Below, in pieces: positions 17,314-24,833 of a stretch of DNA of 46,448 bases. Under the pieces are notes generated by a model. It had not been told where the DNA came from. It searched no databases and was given only the letters and a program-made list of their open reading frames with translations. The number at the start of each line of letters is the position of its first letter. The stretch's first letter is position 1. The translations under genes were made by a program, and so were the position numbers. This DNA is from an uncultured Bacteroidota bacterium (lineage in GTDB: Bacteria; Bacteroidota; Bacteroidia; Flavobacteriales; Flavobacteriaceae): assembly GCA_902635895.1 (NCBI GenBank), contig CACPPV010000009.1, positions 1 through 46,448 of the forward strand, read 5' to 3'.

Positions 17314-17756
17314 TTATTTAAATTTTTGTAAAGAAAGTAATGCTCACCGATCCCTTCAATATTAAAACTATTCAGTTCGTTTTTGTATCCGTTTTTAACA
17401 TAAAAATTTAGAGCTGATTTTCTTGCATTCATCCATAAGTAGGTGTATTTATTTTCTTTAGCAATCGATTCAGCTTTTTCAAGTAGTCTTTGCCCAATAT
17501 TATTATTTTGATATTTTTTATAAACACACATTCCTCTAAGTTGAATTACTTTTAATTCTTCTAAATTTTTGGTATAGTTTTCAATTAAAGAAACTCCGCC
17601 AACGATGTTAATTTTATTAAAGGCAGCAAAGTGTAAAGAACTTTCAAAATCATCTCCATCAAATTTGCAATAATCATATCCTTTGTTGTCTCTTAAAACT
17701 TTATTTCTAACTGGATATAGATCTTTTGAATCAACTTTTTTTATTATCCAATTCAT
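17310..17756 (-). CDS. GNAT-family N-acetyltransferase
   Basis: A 148-residue GCN5-related acetyltransferase. The acetyl-CoA-binding region reads VIQLRGMCVYKKYQNNNIGQ, where the usual Q/RxxGxG/A is QNNNIGQRLLEKAESIAKE, followed by NKYTYLWMNARKSALNFYVK and the final strand NGYKNELNSF. The N-terminal DLYPVRNKVLRDN resembles the ElaA-like or YitI-like subgroup, but the substrate cannot be told. It is the first gene of the minus-strand run and is divergent from tRNA-Gly across 56 bases. The GNAT/VanY-type overlap of 4 bases suggests joint translation, although no functional link is obvious. Confidence 0.85.
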   Translation of the reverse strand: MNWIIKKVDSKDLYPVRNKVLRDNKGYDYCKFDGDDFESSLHFAAFNKINIVGGVSLIENYTKNLEELKVIQLRGMCVYKKYQNNNIGQRLLEKAESIAKENKYTYLWMNARKSALNFYVKNGYKNELNSFNIEGIGEHYFLYKNLNK

Positions 17757-17812
17757 TTAAACTAAAATTAGTAATATATTTAATTGATTTTATAATAAAA
17801 TTAAAATAATAA

Positions 17813-17885
17813 GCGGGAGTAGCTCAGTTGGTAGAGCGTCAGCCTTCCAAGCTGAATGTCGCCGGTTCGAACCCGGTCTCCCGCT
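17813..17885 (+). tRNA. tRNA-Gly (anticodon TCC)
   Basis: A complete 73-base cloverleaf: acceptor GCGGGAG pairs with CTCCCGC at 17878-17884, D-arm GCTC/GAGC, anticodon stem TCAGC/GCTGA with loop CTTCCAA, and T-arm GCCGG/CCGGT (outer pair G-T) around TTCGAAC. The anticodon TCC reads GGA and, with wobble, other Gly codons. The discriminator base is T, as expected for Gly. CCA is not encoded. The next gene's ATG is only 13 bases after the mature 3' end. Confidence 0.97.
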
Positions 17886-17898
17886 CTACAACTTTGCT

Positions 17899-18642
17899 AT
17901 GAGATTAGTTATCTTCTTATTTTTCCTCTCAAATTTTGTCTTTTCTCAAAATGATGATAGAACTTGGATAAGAGGAAAAGTATTGTATAAAAATAGTAAT
18001 GTAATTTCTGCTAATGTGGTTAATAATACATCTGGTGATGCCACAATAACTGATCAAGATGGGGAATTTGAAATGAAAGTAAAACTTAATGATAGAATTG
18101 TTTTTTCCTCAGTTCAATATCAAATAAGATCGGTAGTTATAAATAAAGACATTTTACAAAAAAGTAGATTGGTTATAGATGTTAATGAGAAGGTAACTGT
18201 TTTGGATGAAGTTGTAGTTGGCCCGGAGAACACAGAAAAGTTTTTAGACTTAAAAGAGGAAGAGTTTAAAAAGTTTGATTATTTATCAGATAAGTCAACA
18301 AGATTGAAAGATGAAATTCTAAAAGCTGGGACATTTAATAATGGATTGAATTTTATTAATTTATATAAAGCTATTGCTAAAAATTCTAATAAAAATAATG
18401 TTGATAATAAAAACATGTCTAGTTTAAATTTTAAACCGAGTGATTTAATCAGAGAAGTTTATGATGACGGTTTTTTTATAAATACACTTGGTATTGATAA
18501 GAAGCATGTTGCAGAATTTCTTTTGTTCTGTGACGATAAATTTCCAAACAAGGTTTTATTTAAAAAAAGTAATGAATTCCAGCTATTAGATTTTTTAATT
18601 AAACAGAGTGATAAATTTAAAAAGGTACTTAAGAGAAGTTAG
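17899..18642 (+). CDS. Secreted carboxypeptidase-regulatory-like domain protein, unknown function (copy 1)
   Basis: A 247-residue exported protein with a signal peptide (MRLVIFLFFLSNFVFSQ). Residues ~24-105 form a CarboxypepD_reg-like beta-sandwich: IRGKVLYKNSNVISANVVNN, then ATITDQDGEFEMKVKLNDRI and VFSSVQYQIRSVVI. The short VTVLDEVVV motif that often ends this domain in TonB-dependent receptors follows. After it there is no plug or barrel; a ~140-residue mostly helical, charged C-terminal part follows. No catalytic motif is visible. It begins 13 bases after tRNA-Gly, and its last 35 bases overlap the next, related gene. An envelope role is inference from the signal peptide and neighbours. 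Confidence 0.85.
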   Translation: MRLVIFLFFLSNFVFSQNDDRTWIRGKVLYKNSNVISANVVNNTSGDATITDQDGEFEMKVKLNDRIVFSSVQYQIRSVVINKDILQKSRLVIDVNEKVTVLDEVVVGPENTEKFLDLKEEEFKKFDYLSDKSTRLKDEILKAGTFNNGLNFINLYKAIAKNSNKNNVDNKNMSSLNFKPSDLIREVYDDGFFINTLGIDKKHVAEFLLFCDDKFPNKVLFKKSNEFQLLDFLIKQSDKFKKVLKRS

Positions 18643-19408
18643 TTTTATTATTTGTTTTTTTTTAGGATTAACAAGTATTTATACCCAGACTAATCAAAAT
18701 TTTAAAATTCTTAAAGGAGAGATTGTTAACGATTCCATTAATTTAAGCGGAATACACATTATTAATAAAACTAGTGGATCAAAAACTATCACAAATTTTG
18801 ATGGAGAATTTGAGATAGGAATACAAAAAAAAGACACAATTATTATTTCATCAGTTCAAATAATTCCTAGAGTTTTAGTTATTGATGATTTATTGCACAA
18901 ACAAGAATTTTTTAAAGTTTATGTTGATCAGTTCATAAATGAGTTGGACAATGTAGTGGTGAAACCCCACAATTTATCTGGAAATATTTTAGCAGACATG
19001 GAAAACTCAAACGTTAAAGTTCCTATCAATTTTGATGATGTTGGAATTCCAGGATTTAAAGGTGAGAGACAAGAAAAAATTGTGTCAGAGAAGACATTAA
19101 TTCTAACCACACTTTTACTGCCTCTTACCGGAGGATTAGATATTGAAGCAATATACAAGCATTTATCTGGTTATTACAAAAGTTTAAGAAACAGACGTGC
19201 TTGGAACAAACAAGACCTTTTAGCTGTTCAAATCATTGAATTTTATGGTGTTAATTTTTTTACCAATACTTATTCAATTAAAGAAAGTGAGGTTTATGAA
19301 TTTGTTTTAGGAGGAATAGAAAACACCTCAATTCCGACTGATTTCAAATCTTCAAATCATGGCTTAGTTTTAGAATCTTTTGATACATTTTTTAATTCGT
19401 TGAAATGA
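18608..19408 (+). CDS. Secreted carboxypeptidase-regulatory-like domain protein, unknown function (copy 2)
   Basis: A 266-residue paralogue of the preceding protein. GTG at 18608 is the only sensible start; it yields a basic n-region (KRYLR) and a hydrophobic signal (VSFIICFFLGLTSIYTQ). The beta-sandwich shows GIHIINKTSGSKTITNFDGE, FEIGIQKKDTIIISSVQI and ELDNVVVKPH, matching copy 1 segment by segment. The C-terminal part differs (VPINFDDVGIPGFKGERQEK, then LLPLTGGLDIEAIYKHLSG) and ends with FFTNTYSIKESEVYEFVLGG, which aligns loosely with the copy 1 ending FFINTLGIDKKHVAEFLLFC. It overlaps copy 1 by 35 bases and the next gene by 4 bases (ATGA), so all three are likely co-translated. Confidence 0.83.
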   Translation: MINLKRYLREVSFIICFFLGLTSIYTQTNQNFKILKGEIVNDSINLSGIHIINKTSGSKTITNFDGEFEIGIQKKDTIIISSVQIIPRVLVIDDLLHKQEFFKVYVDQFINELDNVVVKPHNLSGNILADMENSNVKVPINFDDVGIPGFKGERQEKIVSEKTLILTTLLLPLTGGLDIEAIYKHLSGYYKSLRNRRAWNKQDLLAVQIIEFYGVNFFTNTYSIKESEVYEFVLGGIENTSIPTDFKSSNHGLVLESFDTFFNSLK

Positions 19409-19893
19409 GAATAATTAATTCAATTATAATTTTTTTAATCTTTAGCAGTTTTACTGAGCATAAATATTATGTGAGCACCTCTCTTTTTAATTTCACAGAA
19501 AAAGGTTCATTGCAAATTACTCTAAGAGTCTTTAAAGACGATATGTCTAATGCAATTAGCTCAGGTTATTTAGACGAAATTTCAGGTATTTTAGATTTAA
19601 CAAAAGATGTTTATTTTAATGATATTGAAGACTATTTCAATTCTAAACTTCATGTATTTTTTGATTCAAATAAATTTGAACTTGACTTTATTGGTCTTGA
19701 AAGTAAAAATGAAATTTATGTATGTTATTTAGAAGTTGAAAAATTACCAGATTTCCAAGATTTAACAATTGATAATCAAGTTTTATTTGATCAATTTAAT
19801 GATCAACAAAACATAATTCATGTTAAAAAAAGTGGAAAACGTGATAGTTTTATTTCAAGAGTTAATAATTCATCACTCAAAGTTAATATTTAA
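19405..19893 (+). CDS. DUF6702-like secreted protein
   Basis: A 162-residue protein with an N-terminal hydrophobic signal (MRIINSIIIFLIFSSFTEHK). It then has a short beta-rich domain: KYYVSTSLFNFTEKGSLQIT, LRVFKDDMSNAIS and a C-terminal region with EIYVCYLEVEKLPDFQDLTI. This pattern resembles DUF6702, a Bacteroidota family often encoded just before an M1 peptidase; the assignment is by memory of the family and by position. No active-site motif is visible. It overlaps the upstream gene by 4 bases and is followed, 39 bases later, by the M1 peptidase. Its role is unknown; it may help fold or place the peptidase in the envelope, which is inference. Confidence 0.75.
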   Translation: MRIINSIIIFLIFSSFTEHKYYVSTSLFNFTEKGSLQITLRVFKDDMSNAISSGYLDEISGILDLTKDVYFNDIEDYFNSKLHVFFDSNKFELDFIGLESKNEIYVCYLEVEKLPDFQDLTIDNQVLFDQFNDQQNIIHVKKSGKRDSFISRVNNSSLKVNI

Positions 19894-19932
19894 ACTTTTT
19901 ACTTAAATTTAAACCTCAATAAAAATTACAAT

Positions 19933-22227
19933 ATGAAATTAAAACACATATCTTTATTCCTATTAAGTTTTATTATATCCCTTCCAATTTTATCCCAAGA
20001 AGCAAAGGAAAGAAATCAAGAAAATATAAATGTAAATAAGTTTCGTCAACTCTATCAAGAGTTTTCAACTCCCAATATGTTCAGAACTGCTTCTGGTGCT
20101 CCAGGACCTGCTTATTATCAACAACAAGCTGATTATAAAATGGAGATTGAATTAGATGATGAAAATAAAAGAATATATGGCTTTGAAACAATCACATACA
20201 CAAATAATTCACCTGATAATTTAGAATACCTGTGGGTTCAATTAGATCAAAATGTGAGAAAAAAAGATTCTCCTTCATTATTAATTAATGAAGATCGTAT
20301 TAGTGTTGCTTATCCTCCCTCAGGTTTCACAAAAGAATTTATGACTGATCCATTTGATGGAGGTTTTAACATTGAGTCTGTAGTTGATGAGAATAAAAAC
20401 CCTATTAAACACATCATTAATCAAACCATGATGCGAGTTGACTTACCATCTGCATTGAAAAGTGGTGAAAAATTTTCTTTTTCAATCAAGTGGTGGTATA
20501 ACATTCAGGATCATGTCAACCAAGATGGTAGATCAGGTTATGAAACTTTTGAAAAAGATGGTAACAGAGTTTACATCATAGCTCAATTTTTTCCAAGAAT
20601 GGCTGTTTATAACGAAGTTGAAGGTTGGCAAAATTATCAATTTTGGGGAGATGGTGAATTTGCTTTACCATTTGGAAATTATGATGTTAAAATAACTGTT
20701 CCTTCAGATCACATTTTAGATGCTACAGGGGAACTTCAAAATAGAAAAAATATTTTTTCAAAAGATATGATGAAGCGCTTTAACAAAGCAAAAAAAACAT
20801 ATGATAAGCCTGTTATGATAGTAACTCAAGCGGAGGCTGAAGAAGCTGAAAAAGGGTTTTCAAAAAAGAAGAAAACTTGGCATTTTCAAGCTGAAAATGT
20901 AAGAGATTTTGCTTTTGCAACTTCAAGGAAATTTATTTGGGATATGATGGCTGTTAAAATTGGAAATAAAGATGTAATGGCTGTTTCAATGTATCCAAAA
21001 GAGGGGAATCCTTTATGGGAGGATTATTCAACTGTTGTTGTAGCTGAATCACTAAAAACATATTCCGATTATACTTTTGATTATCCTTACCATAAAGCAA
21101 TTTCAGTTCATGCAAAGCAAATTGGTATGGAATATCCAATGATTTGTTTCAATTTTGGTAGACCCAATATCGATGGTTCTTATTCTGATGATGTAAAATT
21201 TGGGATGATTGGAGTAATTATCCATGAGATTGGACACAATTGGTTTCCAATGATTGTAAACTCTGATGAAAGACAATGGGCTTGGATGGATGAAGGAATA
21301 AATACTTATGTTCAATACATAACTGAACAAAAACTTGGTAAAGATTTTCCAGATATTATATATCCATTAGAGAATTTTCCCTCTGACAGAGGGCCAGCTG
21401 AAATGATAACTCGATACATGAGTGTTGATCAGAAATTTTTAGCTCCCATTATGGCTAATCCTGAAAATGTTTATAGCCTTGGGCCTAATGCTTATGGAAA
21501 GCCAGCTACCGCTCTAAATATTTTAAGAGAAACTATTATGGGTAAAGAATTATTTGATCATGCTTTTAAGATTTATTCAAAACGTTGGATGTTTAAGCAT
21601 CCCACTCCAGAAGATTTTTTTAGAACTATGGAAGATGCATCAGCGGTAGATTTAGACTGGTTTTGGAGAGGATGGTTTTACAGTACAGACTATGTAGACA
21701 TAGGTATAAAAGAAGTTAATCAATATTTTATTTCAACTGAGCCTGGTGAAGAAATGAAAAAAATCATGGAGGAGAGAGGTATTCCAAAAGATAGATTACG
21801 ACCTTTAGTTTTTTTAGAAAACTCAAAAAATGACAATGAAAATATTAAAGAAAACAGTCCTTTGGAAAATTCTAAGTTATTGAACAATTATATTAACGAA
21901 AACTTCACTGAAAGTGAAATTTCAAACTTAGAAGTACCTAAATATTTTTATGAGATTACTTATGACAAGCCTGGAGGTTTAGTTATGCCTATTATTGTTG
22001 ATTACGAATACGAAGACGGATCAGTTGAAAGAGTTACTTATCCCGCACAAGTATGGAGAAAAAACGATAAAGAGGTAAAAAAACTTGTTACTTCAAATAA
22101 AAAGATTATCAGTATTAATTTGGATCCAGATTTAGAAACAGCTGATATTGATACTTCAAACAACTCTTGGCCAAAAAAGCAAGAAGATTCAGAATTTGAT
22201 AAGTTTAAAGCCAAAGTAAAAGGATAA
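19933..22227 (+). CDS. Secreted M1-family zinc metallopeptidase
   Basis: A 764-residue aminopeptidase-type enzyme with a signal peptide (LKHISLFLLSFIISLPILSQ). The N-terminal beta saddle has ADYKMEIELDDENKRIYGFE. The catalytic domain carries HEIGHNWFP (H431, E432, H435) and the third zinc ligand E454 in WAWMDEGINTYV, exactly 18 residues after the second His. The substrate-recognition loop reads IGMEYPM instead of the classical GAMEN, as in many Bacteroidota secreted M1 members, so the exact specificity is uncertain. A C-terminal domain of about 170 residues follows. It shares the plus-strand cluster with the two carboxypeptidase-like proteins and the DUF6702-like protein. A strong terminator lies 5 bases beyond its stop. 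Confidence 0.95.
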   Translation: MKLKHISLFLLSFIISLPILSQEAKERNQENINVNKFRQLYQEFSTPNMFRTASGAPGPAYYQQQADYKMEIELDDENKRIYGFETITYTNNSPDNLEYLWVQLDQNVRKKDSPSLLINEDRISVAYPPSGFTKEFMTDPFDGGFNIESVVDENKNPIKHIINQTMMRVDLPSALKSGEKFSFSIKWWYNIQDHVNQDGRSGYETFEKDGNRVYIIAQFFPRMAVYNEVEGWQNYQFWGDGEFALPFGNYDVKITVPSDHILDATGELQNRKNIFSKDMMKRFNKAKKTYDKPVMIVTQAEAEEAEKGFSKKKKTWHFQAENVRDFAFATSRKFIWDMMAVKIGNKDVMAVSMYPKEGNPLWEDYSTVVVAESLKTYSDYTFDYPYHKAISVHAKQIGMEYPMICFNFGRPNIDGSYSDDVKFGMIGVIIHEIGHNWFPMIVNSDERQWAWMDEGINTYVQYITEQKLGKDFPDIIYPLENFPSDRGPAEMITRYMSVDQKFLAPIMANPENVYSLGPNAYGKPATALNILRETIMGKELFDHAFKIYSKRWMFKHPTPEDFFRTMEDASAVDLDWFWRGWFYSTDYVDIGIKEVNQYFISTEPGEEMKKIMEERGIPKDRLRPLVFLENSKNDNENIKENSPLENSKLLNNYINENFTESEISNLEVPKYFYEITYDKPGGLVMPIIVDYEYEDGSVERVTYPAQVWRKNDKEVKKLVTSNKKIISINLDPDLETADIDTSNNSWPKKQEDSEFDKFKAKVKG

Positions 22228-22231
22228 AAAT

Positions 22232-22260
22232 AAAGGCCAATTTTTATTGGCCTTTTTTTA
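22232..22260 (+). terminator. Rho-independent terminator after the M1 peptidase gene
   Basis: A perfect 10-base-pair inverted repeat, AAAGGCCAAT (22232-22241) and ATTGGCCTTT (22246-22255), closes a TTTT loop, with T continuing to 22259. It begins 5 bases after the peptidase stop codon. The tatA ATG lies only 12 bases beyond. Confidence 0.92.
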
Positions 22261-22271
22261 TATTTACAATC

Positions 22272-22541
22272 ATGTATTCTTTATTATTATTTATTAGCGG
22301 CCCTGAAATACTTTTTATTGGACTTATTGTATTACTTGTTTTTGGTGCCGATAAAATTCCTGAAATTACGAGAGGACTTGGACGAGGAATTCGTCAGGTT
22401 AAAGATGCTACAGAAGATATTAAATCAGAAATAAAAAAAAGTGCTGAAAAGCAAGGGATAGATACGAAATCTATAAAAAAAGAAATTGACGATGTTAAAG
22501 ATAAAATGGACGAATTGACTGGCTCAATAAGAAGAAAATAG
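22272..22541 (+). CDS. tatA: Sec-independent protein translocase subunit TatA
   Basis: An 89-residue TatA/TatE-type protein of the twin-arginine export pathway. It has one N-terminal membrane helix (about residues 10-25, GPEILFIGLIVLLVFGADKI), then the family signature FGADKIPEITRGLGRGIRQV and an amphipathic helix. A charged, Lys/Glu-rich tail follows that may form a coiled coil. TatA oligomers form the pore for folded, often cofactor-containing proteins. No tatC is nearby. It lies directly after the M1 peptidase terminator with no room for a separate promoter, so expression depends on read-through or on a promoter inside the peptidase gene. The convergent O-methyltransferase ends 1 base after its stop. 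Confidence 0.92.
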   Translation: MYSLLLFISGPEILFIGLIVLLVFGADKIPEITRGLGRGIRQVKDATEDIKSEIKKSAEKQGIDTKSIKKEIDDVKDKMDELTGSIRRK

Positions 22542-22542
22542 T

Positions 22543-23184
22543 TTATAATTTTCTAATCAAAGAAATTCCGTCTCTAATTGGAAGTAAAATAGTTTCAACT
22601 CTAGAATCTTCGTTTACCAATTCATTAAATTCTCTTAAAATTCGCGTAGTTAGATCATTATCTGTTAAATCAATTACTTTTCCACTCCATAGTACATTGT
22701 CAGCCAGAATAATTCCCCCCTTATTCAATTTATTAATTATTAGATTGAAATAATTGATGTAATTTTCTTTGTCTGCATCCAAAAAAATCAAATCAAAGTT
22801 TTCATTAATTTTTGGTATTATTTCCAATGCATTTCCCGTGTGTTGAATAATTGAATTTTTAACACCTGCCTTTTTAAAGTATTTGTTTTGAATGTTTATA
22901 AGCTCTTCGTTTTTATCAATTGTATGAATTGTTCCATTAGAACTCAATCCCTCTGAAAGACATATTGCAGAATATCCAGTGTACGTTCCTATTTCTAATA
23001 CTTTATTTGGTTTTAAAATTTTACTAATCAAGGAAATAAGTCTTCCTTGAAAAAAACCGCTTAACATTCTTGGATTTAAAACTTTTAAATGAGTTTCTCT
23101 ATTAAGCTCCTTTAAAACCTTGGGTTCTTTAACAGACTGTTGTTCAGAATATTCTAAAATTTCTTTAGTAATAAAATTATTCAT
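22543..23184 (-). CDS. O-methyltransferase, caffeoyl-CoA/catechol type
   Basis: A SAM-dependent O-methyltransferase of about 213 residues. The N-terminal FITKEILEYSEQQSVKEPKV is the typical opening. SAM motif I reads KVLEIGTYTGYSAICL, with the acidic residue in GTIHTIDKNEELINIQN. The metal site typical of this family is present: D in DLIFLDADKENYINYFN and the IILADNVLWSGKVID stretch. I chose the ATG at 23184 because it aligns with family N-termini and overlaps the upstream flavin reductase gene by just 8 bases; the ATG at 23214 would add ten residues and a 38-base overlap. The natural acceptor is not known. Confidence 0.9.
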   Translation of the reverse strand: MNNFITKEILEYSEQQSVKEPKVLKELNRETHLKVLNPRMLSGFFQGRLISLISKILKPNKVLEIGTYTGYSAICLSEGLSSNGTIHTIDKNEELINIQNKYFKKAGVKNSIIQHTGNALEIIPKINENFDLIFLDADKENYINYFNLIINKLNKGGIILADNVLWSGKVIDLTDNDLTTRILREFNELVNEDSRVETILLPIRDGISLIRKL

Positions 23185-23797
23185 TTTTTCTTTTTGCGTA
23201 TTCAAATCGATCAATTAAGGAGGGGAGAGCATATCCATCAAGTCCATTAACCGTTACGCTTTTAGCAATTTCTAAATTGAGCCATCCATCGTCTTGAATA
23301 ATAGCTTCATCAGCGAAAATATCGTTAATTTCAGCGACCATTAATAGAGTGTTGTTTTCTTTAATTTCATACTGGTTTAGGAATTTACATCCCAATTTGA
23401 TTTTTGATGTTTTAACAAACGGTGCATTATATCCTTTGATAAATTCTTTTTCCAATTTAGTCATATCAAATTCAGATATAATTGATGGGTACTTTGCAGA
23501 TGTATGATGAGCTTCTTTAATATCATTTAAATGAATATGATTAACTGTAAATTCTTTGTTTTCTATAATATTTCTATAAGTATCTCTTGGAACAGTAGTT
23601 GGTCTAACTATAAAAGTTAACATTGCAGGATCACTACCTAAATGAGTTATTGAACTAAAAACGGCTACATTGTAAATTTTTTTTGATGAAACGCTTCCTA
23701 TAAGATTCGCTGATTTATAGCCTGTACAACTGTTTATAAGATTTAATCTATAAATCCTGTCCATTGCATTGATATCATTTTTAGAAAAATGTTTCAT
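23177..23797 (-). CDS. Flavin reductase-like, FMN-binding split-barrel protein
   Basis: A 206-residue protein of the flavin_reductase-like fold. Typical features are the NLIGSVSSKKIYNVAVFSSI opening of the barrel, MLTFIVRPTTVPRDTYRNI (a phosphate-binding loop) and KEFTVNHIHL. These proteins use NAD(P)H and FMN, either as reductases for partner oxygenases or as stand-alone enzymes. The partner is not identified. It is co-oriented with, and overlaps, the O-methyltransferase by 8 bases using the preferred start of the latter. An exact -7 element sits 14 bases upstream of its ATG. Confidence 0.88.
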   Translation of the reverse strand: MKHFSKNDINAMDRIYRLNLINSCTGYKSANLIGSVSSKKIYNVAVFSSITHLGSDPAMLTFIVRPTTVPRDTYRNIIENKEFTVNHIHLNDIKEAHHTSAKYPSIISEFDMTKLEKEFIKGYNAPFVKTSKIKLGCKFLNQYEIKENNTLLMVAEINDIFADEAIIQDDGWLNLEIAKSVTVNGLDGYALPSLIDRFEYAKRKNE

Positions 23798-23810
23798 ACT
23801 TTATTTTTTG

Positions 23811-23818
23811 CAAAAATA
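23811..23818 (-). promoter_or_regulatory. Putative -7 promoter element TATTTTTG for the flavin reductase gene
   Basis: On the minus strand, 23818 to 23811 reads TATTTTTG, an exact TAnnTTTG match, 14 bases before the flavin reductase ATG. The leader would be only about 7 bases. No clear -33 element is seen. The match is one of several in an AT-rich genome, so chance is possible. Confidence 0.4.
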
Positions 23819-23864
23819 AAAGACTATCTTATAAATCCTAAAATATTATTTTTAAAATTTATAT

Positions 23865-24050
23865 ATGAAGAAAAAGCTTCCTCTTGTTTTTTTTATTTTA
23901 AGTATCAGTTGTTATATTCTGTTTTTTTTAATCGGATCAGAGATCGATGACAATGGTTATTTAAATGAGCCATTTGGATTGTTACCAATTGGAGCTTTAT
24001 TTTTTTTTCTTTCAGTTATGATCTTTGCTTGGAATAAATTAAAATCCTAA
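23865..24050 (+). CDS. Small two-helix membrane protein, DUF3955-like
   Basis: A 61-residue protein with two hydrophobic helices (about LPLVFFILSISCYILFFLIG and LLPIGALFFFLSVMIFAW) and a short loop between them reading SEIDDNGYLNEPFG. The loop pattern, dGxLxEPFxLlPIG, resembles DUF3955, a family of unknown function. It stands alone between the divergent flavin reductase gene and the convergent lipoprotein gene. The ATG at 23865 is the only good start. Its real expression is plausible given the loop motif; function cannot be inferred. Confidence 0.65.
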   Translation: MKKKLPLVFFILSISCYILFFLIGSEIDDNGYLNEPFGLLPIGALFFFLSVMIFAWNKLKS

Positions 24051-24098
24051 AAAAATCCAGGTATGGAGCTTTTAAGTTTGATTGAAAACAAATAATTA

Positions 24099-24749
24099 TT
24101 AACCTCTTTTATCATCCCCCTTTTGACCCTTTCCACGTTTACAATATTCCCAAAGTAACTTTAAATCTTCAAGAGTTGAAATTTCTTTTGTAGAAACAGT
24201 TTTGTCCTTAGAAATCGTCAAAATTTGAACAGGTAAGTTTAAAGTAGGTTTATTTTCTCTACTTTTTCCATTTTTGTCAAAGTAGGCTTTCATTTGTGTG
24301 TGAATTTCTTTTCTATTGTCACCAGAAATTATTGAATTATCAGCCATGGTGTATGAAATTGGATAAACATATTTAAAACAGGGTCCTCTTTTTTTCTTTC
24401 CATCTTTTTTTCCTTTTGTTGATTCTAGTTTTCTTCCCTTAGTTGTAAAATATTTATTATCATCTCTTTCAAAATCTAATTCAAATTCAAAAAAGTTCCA
24501 ACTTTTTAATTCTATTTCAAATCCAAGATCTGGAGCTAATTCAGCTGAACGAATGACATCATTTGGCATGTCAAAATTTAAGCTTGTTAAAGTTGATTGA
24601 GGAAGGTCTTCTTTTGTTACAGAAATTCTGTTTTCAGATTCAATAATTGCTTGAATTAACTCATCGTCAGTCATTTCTTGATCCATATTTTCACAAGAAA
24701 ATGTAAATGCTATTAATAACATTGAAATGATATATGTAAAATTTTTCAT
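24099..24749 (-). CDS. Flavobacterial lipoprotein of unknown function
   Basis: A 216-residue predicted lipoprotein: signal MKNFTYIISMLLIAFTFSC with lipobox TFSC (C19). An acidic segment follows (ENMDQEMTDDELIQAIIESE). The middle is strongly basic (KGRKLESTKGKKDGKKKRG), and just behind it is a conserved-looking CFKYVYPISYTMADNSII, a phrase like CFxLvYPvtxxxpDgs seen in several unnamed flavobacterial lipoproteins. The C-terminus is again basic (KRGKGQKGDDKRG). Alternating acidic and basic blocks are unusual and could serve surface or polyanion binding, but this is guesswork. It is convergent with the small membrane protein and divergent from the TonB-C-like gene. Confidence 0.7.
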   Translation of the reverse strand: MKNFTYIISMLLIAFTFSCENMDQEMTDDELIQAIIESENRISVTKEDLPQSTLTSLNFDMPNDVIRSAELAPDLGFEIELKSWNFFEFELDFERDDNKYFTTKGRKLESTKGKKDGKKKRGPCFKYVYPISYTMADNSIISGDNRKEIHTQMKAYFDKNGKSRENKPTLNLPVQILTISKDKTVSTKEISTLEDLKLLWEYCKRGKGQKGDDKRG

Positions 24750-24833
24750 AATAGTGAAATTTATAACTAAACTAACTAAAAAAAATTTAAGGGTAGTGCT
24801 AATTAACTTATCTTTAGTATCTAAAATTTAGAC

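Noticed and set aside
24051-24098. A terminator between the convergent DUF3955-like and lipoprotein genes
   Set aside because: The 48 bases contain no stable inverted repeat or hairpin followed by a T-run.
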